Assembly: GCA_903813345.2 (NCBI GenBank)
Contig: CAIIXF020000008.1
Span: 27,946,822 to 28,010,821, forward strand
Direction of reading: 5' to 3'
From: Owenia fusiformis
Taxonomy: Eukaryota; Annelida; Polychaeta; Sabellida; Oweniidae
Length of the DNA: 64,000 nucleotides
Position 1 is the stretch's first letter, and each line of letters starts with the position of its first letter. Positions 60,301 through 64,000 of this stretch are shown piece after piece. A program made the position numbers and the translations under genes. The notes under the pieces are model-generated. The model saw only the letters and a list, made by a program, of their open reading frames with translations. It made no database searches and had not been told where the DNA came from.

Positions 60301-62002
60301 TTTATAGTGCTGTAAGAGTACAAGTTTACCAGGGTAGTCAGTGATCACTATGAGAATGTATTTTGAAGCATGAACAATTCAGATTTTCCTAACATCCCTG
60401 ATGCTTACTTATCAGCTTATTGATCCCCTTCCCCGGGTCCCCTCCCCCGGGTCCCCTCCTTTGTCTTTTACATGTTATCATATATCTTTACAATCATGAT
60501 ACAAAGTTTGACAATGGGCCTACGCCTAGGCATTAGTGGCCTCAGGTCCATGCTACATTTATGATGTCATAGTGAAGGTGTGGGGAAAATATATGTAGTC
60601 TCACATACCAGTGTGATTTTTAATCAAGCAAAAAATTGAAAGTTAAAATGTTCCCTTTTTCAAATCAAATAAGTTTTGACATTTCTGCAATCCAATCCAT
60701 ACTCATTTACCCAGTTTGATTTCCAAAAGCTTCATACCTTTGTAATCCAACATGCATCTCAGGCTTGTAGCTAACCCCCCTGGCCAAAATTTCTTTCAAA
60801 ATCATGCAGTTTTTCACGATTTTGAGGACTTCTCAAGTGATTTTAGCCATATTTAGGCCAAAATTGTCAAATGTGAACCCCCTGGAAATTTTTGAAAACT
60901 GAACCCTATCCCCCCCCCCCTTGGCAAATCCTGGCTACGGGCCTGCATCTAATCTTGAATCTTTAAATCTTCAAATCTTCCATATTTGATTTAATTAGGA
61001 GTCTTTTCTGTTTTAAGATTATGAGGATTATAAGAGAAATGTCGGCATGTTTTTTAAAAATAAAATTCTATACGTTTTCACTGTCTCTTCTTTGCTGCTG
61101 CTTTAATTAATGAGTTTTCAAAAACTATCTATTAACTTTAGCAATTTTGTAATCTCGTTAATGCAAAATTGTGCGCCAAATATGGTAGAATTAATGTGCT
61201 TTTTGATCCCTACGAGGTTTATACCAAAAGCAGCGAATGACAGGTCATTAATTAATTACACGAAGGAGATTTATTAAAGGCATAAAAATATGAGACACAC
61301 AAAAGAAATTAACATAGAAACTGTGAGTCATGCATTCTGCTACACATGTGCAGCCATCCAGAAGTGATTAGAAAAAGTGATTAATCTAATATTCTGATTT
61401 ATGATCGCTTTGAATGTTCTGGAATGTTCTGAAAAATTGATGCATGTTTCTCACACTATTTGCAATAAAACTGTTTAATTTGATTATTCGCACTCGTAAA
61501 TGCTAAGGGCTAATTTGAAAAAGTCTGTTCACCCCAGTGGGGATCGAATCCACTAAACAAGATATATTGTAATGATCTTTTCCGTCTGTTCAACTTTCTG
61601 TTCGGCACCTCCAAACATCCGAACCCTTACATCTTTTTAACCAGGAGTAATATGGGGCAAAGTTGACCACATACAGACAATGCCAACCTGCTGGTTTTTT
61701 AGTCTCCAACTTTTTGTGGCAGGTTTTCGGCAGTTGGTGTTTGGTGGTTGGTAACTGGTGTTTGTAACTGCGTTTGACTGTCAGCATCTGTAACAAATGG
61801 CAGGTAGTGACATTTTGCATGTTAGCTTTTTACATTGTATTTTATCTTTAAGTTATTTGTTTATTTTTAAGTTAACCTTTTTTTACATTATGTTTGCAGT
61901 TCTGGTCAAGAGGTACAGAGAGTCAGTGTTATAACTAACCTACCAGATCTCCTACGTGACAACAATGCCGACTGTATGCGACGAGTCGTACCTAAAGTCA
62001 AG
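39337..62002 (+). CDS. PPP4R4: PPP4R4, protein phosphatase 4 regulatory subunit 4 (3' end outside window)
   Basis: Three coding exons in phase: 39337-39414, 41758-41831 and 61900-62002, together 85 codons. The gene continues past the window. Seen: a short acidic start MDSDDASLSEEFQEL, then SLKTAEEIERLTVD, LSDIERAVYLLSSGQEVQ, NLPDLLRDN and RRVVPKVK. These match the N-terminus of vertebrate PPP4R4 almost segment by segment. Family role: HEAT-repeat subunit that binds the PP4 catalytic subunit in the cytosol. Intron 1 (39415-41757) carries a 1-kb foldback; intron 2 (41832-61899, 20 kb) carries many repeats and a candidate alternative first exon. Confidence 0.92.
39665..40656. mobile_element. 992-bp foldback element with 9-bp target duplication
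   Basis: Two long arms (for example CACATGTTATTTTTCAAACA at 39931 and its inverse near 40236) meet at about 40095. The ends TTATCGCATCCTAC and GTAGGATTCCATAA are inverted. Both sides carry AGGCTCGGG (39656-39664 and 40657-40665). About 130 bases near 40310-40440 in the right arm have no partner. It lies in PPP4R4 intron 1; no transposase is encoded. Confidence 0.87.
42013..42185. mobile_element. GGGGTTTCACTAG element
   Basis: The ends GGGGTTTCACTAGAATTTC and AATGAAACCCCTG are inverted. Related copies are 63452-63620 (same orientation) and 47154-47324 (opposite). Confidence 0.75.
43508..43850 (+). repeat. TGTCACC-family repeat interrupted by another element
   Basis: Head TGTCACCACCAGAAGTGGTG at 43515; tail GGTGACATTTTGCATG after 43821. 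The 205-bp element 43612-43816 is inserted between them. In PPP4R4 intron 2, sense. Confidence 0.85.
43612..43816. mobile_element. 205-bp CAATGATCTCC element nested in a TGTCACC repeat
   Basis: The ends CAATGATCTCC and GGAGATCACTG are flanked by CAGTT on both sides (43607-43611 and 43817-43821). Removing the element and one CAGTT restores the host-repeat consensus, which confirms the 5-bp duplication. Inverted relative to 26511-26716. Confidence 0.88.
45103..45245 (+). repeat. TGTCACC-family repeat
   Basis: In PPP4R4 intron 2, sense. Head TTATGTCACCATAAGTGCTG, end TTTTGCATGCTAATGCCTTG. Confidence 0.8.
45546..46256. mobile_element. Cluster of two foldback elements
   Basis: AAATAGTGACTGCC (45546) pairs with GGCAGTCACTATTT (about 45701-45714), with an inner hairpin GAATATCCTCT/AGAGGATATTC. 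Directly after it, TTATTATATACCC (45718) pairs with GGGTATATAATAATA (46243). Both parts contain GGGAATAT-type segments, so the whole may be one complex element. Confidence 0.65.
47154..47324. mobile_element. GGGTTTCA-type element, reverse copy
   Basis: Inverse relative of 42013-42185: GAGTTTCATTAGCAGCAGGC on the left, TTCTAGTGAAACCC on the right. Confidence 0.75.
47840..47994. mobile_element. Truncated GTAGCCAGG-family element
   Basis: Core TCAAAATCATGCAGTTTTTC and GTGAACCCC, right end GCTGGCTATGGGCCTG. The left end is not recognisable. Confidence 0.6.
49597..49928 (+). CDS. Candidate alternative first coding exon of PPP4R4
   Basis: ATG at 49597 (AAAATGG) opens a 110-codon frame ending ..GCT GA|GTAAGT at 49928, phase 2. 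That matches the phase of the canonical exon 41758-41831, so it could splice onto exon 61900. The predicted segment is acidic, has no membrane helix, and contains two related blocks: KILSIEDLEDTKILDIEDD and KIYDISDLEDRVIKIASDED. If unspliced, the TAA inside the donor would end it after 111 codons. No family recognised. Alternatives: a separate small gene, or a chance frame. Its length and low stop content in AT-rich DNA favour real coding. Confidence 0.5.
49985..50121. mobile_element. Truncated GTAGCCAGG-family element
   Basis: TCAAAATCATGCAGTTTTC core, GTGAACCCCCTGGAATTTTT, right end CTGACTATGAGCCTG. Confidence 0.6.
50318..50460 (+). repeat. TGTCACC-family repeat
   Basis: In PPP4R4 intron 2, sense. 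It lies inside a larger repeat with ends ATACAGCAAAACTTGT (50228) and ATACAAGTTTTACTGT (50541). Confidence 0.8.
50733..53060. mobile_element. 2.3-kb element with internal ~337-bp satellite
   Basis: Begins TTAGCTCACATGGTGAGC and a GTCCGTCTGTCTG run; ends CACCATGTGAGCCCAGTACC. In between, CTCTGTCGATAGGATTCC recurs near 50833, 50984, 51332, 51670, 52007, 52344 and 52681. Two unit types alternate (GTGGCACGTTTTAAAACC before the motif, or GACCATTTACCTTAAACC), giving a dimer of about 675 bases. No coding sequence. Confidence 0.8.
53725..54300. repeat. 28-bp minisatellite, about 20 copies
   Basis: ACATGTATTTTGACATAGCT plus TGTGAAGT repeats, with some 32-base variants. The unit has no stop in any minus-strand frame, so three overlapping open frames appear; none is taken as a gene. 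Confidence 0.9.
54301..56280. other. PPP4R4 intron 2, no gene seen
   Basis: AT-rich intron. Apart from the TGTCACC copy at 54706 I recognise nothing. Confidence 0.5.
54706..54832 (-). repeat. TGTCACC-family repeat, antisense copy
   Basis: The only intronic copy lying antisense to its host gene (PPP4R4). ATGTCACCATCTGCCATTTG on the plus strand. Confidence 0.75.
56289..56769 (+). mobile_element. CAGGCCTGTCAACT element with 6-bp target duplication
   Basis: The ends CAGGCCTGTCAACTG and CAAGTTGACAGCCCTG are inverted; CATTAA flanks both sides (56283-56288 and 56770-56775). It contains a poly-C run and six TTGGCCAAAGGTGTT-like subrepeats. No transposase. Confidence 0.83.
56776..58440. other. PPP4R4 intron 2, one degraded element only
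   Basis: A degraded GTAACCAAGG...TGGCTACACCCCTG element lies at about 57300-57492. Otherwise AT-rich intron without recognised features. Confidence 0.5.
58446..58966. mobile_element. ~520-bp foldback element
   Basis: AATAACGTCATTTCT (58446) pairs with AGAAATGACGTTATT (about 58951-58965), followed inward by CGATATAGTGAA and its inverse. Inside, AGCGAAGCGAACGAG sits in a hairpin around 58590, and GGAGTATATCGT...ACGATATCCTCCG is repeated three times. The target duplication is unclear. Confidence 0.75.
58967..59640. other. PPP4R4 intron 2, nothing recognised
   Basis: A small inverted repeat (CCGGTCCAGAATATATTCTA next to GACCGG) lies near 59068. No gene or element boundaries seen. Confidence 0.4.
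59648..59947. repeat. 30-bp minisatellite, ten copies
   Basis: TTGACATGAAATACAAGGGA plus TAGCGGTCTA repeats with almost no variation. The 30-base period keeps a minus-strand frame open as a decapeptide (YPLYFMSIDR) repeat; there is no other sign of coding. Confidence 0.92.
60760..60945. mobile_element. CAGGCTTGTAGC element with 5-bp target duplication
   Basis: The ends CAGGCTTGTAGC and GGCTACGGGCCTG are inverted; CATCT flanks both sides (60755-60759 and 60946-60950). It shares the TCAAAATCATGCAGTTTTTC core with 9504, 47840 and 49985. Confidence 0.82.
60951..61690. other. PPP4R4 intron 2, nothing recognised
   Basis: AT-rich. CCCCAGTGGGGATCGAATCC at 61533 looks like an inverted tRNA T-arm, but no tRNA can be folded around it. 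Confidence 0.35.
61695..61828 (+). repeat. TGTCACC-family repeat upstream of PPP4R4 exon 3 acceptor
   Basis: Sense copy ending GACATTTTGCATGTTAGC about 70-80 bases before exon 61900. Confidence 0.75.
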
Positions 62003-62304
62003 GTAAGATGTCTAAATTATATTAGATCAATCTGATTGCAAAGAGAAGTACACCTCATGCCCAGGAAATCCAAGATGGATTAGAAGTGTTTAGTTATGTT
62101 CGTTGCGATTTTGCGATGTAACAGTTGATATTTTTTATCTATGTTTATCCTTCTTCATCATTCAGAATATTAAGTAACAGACCTCTAACAGATATGTTCA
62201 TAACAAATTTTTAATGGCCGCTGGATGATAATTTGATGTTTATGCCTCTCATCAGGCTGTCGAAATATAAACTAGAATCATCAAGATTCTGCTCAGCTGT
62301 CATG

Positions 62305-62355
62305 TCAAGGTCAAGGTCAGGTGTCATGTCAAGGTCAGCTGTCATGTCAAGGTCA
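62305..62355 (+). promoter_or_regulatory. Cluster of four TCAAGGTCA sites
   Basis: TCAAGGTCA at 62305, 62311 (overlapping), 62329 and 62347 matches the extended half-site bound by NR5A and ERR-type nuclear receptors. It is 300 bases after PPP4R4 exon 3. It may be an enhancer or just a small tandem repeat of TGTCATG units. Confidence 0.35.
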
Positions 62356-62629
62356 TGTTTTGAAATTCTAAATGCATTTCAATAATATGAGTGATGATTT
62401 ATGAAGACTTGAAGCATTGTGGTAAGCCACACATTCTACATCTCTGTCTCTCTGGACAAGATTCTACGATGCAATAGTACGATGCGATGTCAGAATGGAC
62501 TTGAAGATGATATGCCAATATGTAAAAATGGAATGTCAGACATTATGTGTGTATTGTTTAGAAACAATGGTCAATATGAGAAATATGACATTGGAATGAG
62601 AATTAAACTGTGAGGAGTGGACATTAGAA

Positions 62630-62805
62630 TTTTAAGTATAGTAAAGACCATGAAGAAGAACACCTCCATAAGAAGAACACTTCAGTCCTGTTTCTCATTA
62701 CCTAATGTAAAAATGTAAAATGAACCTCTGTAAGTAGAACACATCCTAAGTTGAACACTATTTTGAGATACAAAAGTTGTTTCACATACAGGTTTAACTG
62801 TATGT
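62630..62805. repeat. Dispersed AGAACAC repeat ending CAGGTTTAACTGTA
   Basis: Related to 13400-13550. The rest of PPP4R4 intron 3 to 63451 shows nothing recognised. Confidence 0.5.
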
Positions 62806-63451
62806 GCAGAGTGAGATTTTGTTGATGGTCTGGCATCTAGGTAACCGATTCATTTATCACCTCACCTTAAAACAACATCAGCAACAGATTTGCAAAAACA
62901 CAGGGGTGATACCATAGGCCAACACCTTCTAAGACATGTCATAACAATTGTGGTTGAATATGGGAGAAAACTGGAAAATATTAAGTTTTTGAAAATTTTG
63001 CATTCCATGGAGTAATCTGTGGAAAACTGCCAATATTAAAAGAAATGTTGCACTGTGGAATGATATGGCGGTAATAGGTGGTCGTAGATTTACAAAATAC
63101 ATTGCCTTAATATGTTTGTTTTTTGAGAGAGATTTGTGCCTTAATAATTTACACTTGATTAGTCAGTATCAACATATAGCAGTTAAAGGTGTTAGTTTTC
63201 CATATCTACAATACCACTGGGTTCATTGCAAATCACTATCTAAAGTAGTTTTATATACAAGACCCTTTAACAATCCCATCTGATAATTTTCCCATAGAAT
63301 TCTATTTGGTTGCAGCATAAAGCTTTCAAATAATTCACATTGATTGCATTCATTTGTTATAAAGATAGTGCAAGAAGCCTGAACTTGAACTGATAATAGG
63401 ATACATAAATGATGGGAACTGAACACGAATAATCACTTGAAGATCTGCATG

Positions 63452-63620
63452 CAGGGGTTTCACTAGAATTTCTCACAACAGGCTAAATAAATGAAAACAT
63501 CAGGCAAAATTATAATGGAAATTATCAATTTAACATGGGAAAGTTGAAAAGTCCCTAAAACAACAGGCGATTTTGTGATAACAACCGATCGCTTGTTGCC
63601 AACTGCTAATGAAACCCCTG
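63452..63620. mobile_element. 169-bp CAGGGGTTTCA element with 6-bp target duplication
   Basis: The ends CAGGGGTTTCACTAG and AATGAAACCCCTG are inverted; TGCATG flanks both sides (63446-63451 and 63621-63626). Related to 42013 and 47154. From 63627 to the window end nothing is recognised. Confidence 0.85.
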
Positions 63621-64000
63621 TGCATGTATAAATGTAAACTTGTATATCAGAATATATAAAATTATGTTGCCTTCCATCCACTCTTAAGCCTTTATCGAAA
63701 GAATAATGGAAATCTAATTTGGTTATATATGAACATAATTATGCATGATATAAGGCTTATTTACTTGGAGGTATAAGATACAGGGTTTATCCAGAGAGGA
63801 ATACACGTATCTCTGGAAGCGTTGCAGGTGCCCAGGAAGACACATATATTTCTAGAGCAGATTCCAATAGATTTTACATTTTGAAATAATCCCTGAAGAT
63901 GTTCCCTGTTGATGTATCAGCCATATGTTTTTTACATGGAAAAGTTACTACACATCTGTTTTGTGGCCCTTACAAATATTTCTATCTTTTATAAATTCAT

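Noticed and set aside
61525-61560. tRNA gene
   Set aside because: Only a T-arm-like segment is present; no cloverleaf or acceptor stem can be drawn.

Overview
This is a window of an animal nuclear genome. It is AT-rich, and its genes are split into short exons of 60 to 240 bases with GT..AG introns of about 0.2 to 20 kb full of repeats. I reconstructed four recognisable metazoan genes exon by exon; reading phases agree at every junction. The gene set (amnionless, SART1, SLIRP, PPP4R4), the long introns and the many short inverted-repeat elements suggest a non-vertebrate animal, probably a marine lophotrochozoan or deuterostome invertebrate. The species cannot be named from the sequence.

Layout: (1) 250-10000, plus strand: an amnionless-like receptor-anchoring membrane protein, entering the window after its signal-peptide exon. 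(2) 12817-30508, minus strand: SART1, the U4/U6.U5 tri-snRNP protein, complete in 19 exons (784 codons plus stop), tail-to-tail with amnionless. (3) 30725-35677, plus strand: a SLIRP-like single-RRM protein, complete in 4 exons (103 codons), head-to-head with SART1 across a 216-bp bidirectional promoter. (4) 39337-62002 and beyond the window, plus strand: the first three coding exons of PPP4R4, a regulatory subunit of protein phosphatase 4, with a 20-kb intron 2. That intron holds a phase-compatible candidate alternative first exon (49597-49928). Two weaker small gene candidates are nested in introns: a two-exon 71-codon gene in SLIRP intron 1, and a TATA-driven signal-peptide exon inside SART1 intron 17.

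The most striking content is repeat structure tied to splice sites. Amnionless intron 8 is an 18-copy 88-bp array of the transmembrane exon's own acceptor and 5' half. The amnionless exon 2 donor is repeated five times. The end of SART1, including its stop codon, is repeated as a 120-bp array. Further arrays or duplications begin at or just after donors in amnionless intron 7, SART1 introns 8 and 15 and SLIRP intron 2. A dispersed family of about 150 bp with TGTCACC-type ends (16 copies) lies in the sense orientation of the host gene in 14 of 15 intronic copies. Six of these end within about 15 to 80 bases of a 3' splice site. Other repeats include a 162-bp higher-order satellite in SART1 intron 8, two large foldback elements with 9- and 10-bp target-site duplications, and several short inverted-repeat families with 5- or 6-bp duplications.

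The four genes do not form a pathway. Amnionless acts in endocytosis, SART1 in splicing, SLIRP in mitochondrial RNA handling and PPP4R4 in phosphatase regulation. Bases 1-249 hold only amnionless intron sequence. No rRNA gene, CRISPR array or intact retrotransposon was seen.
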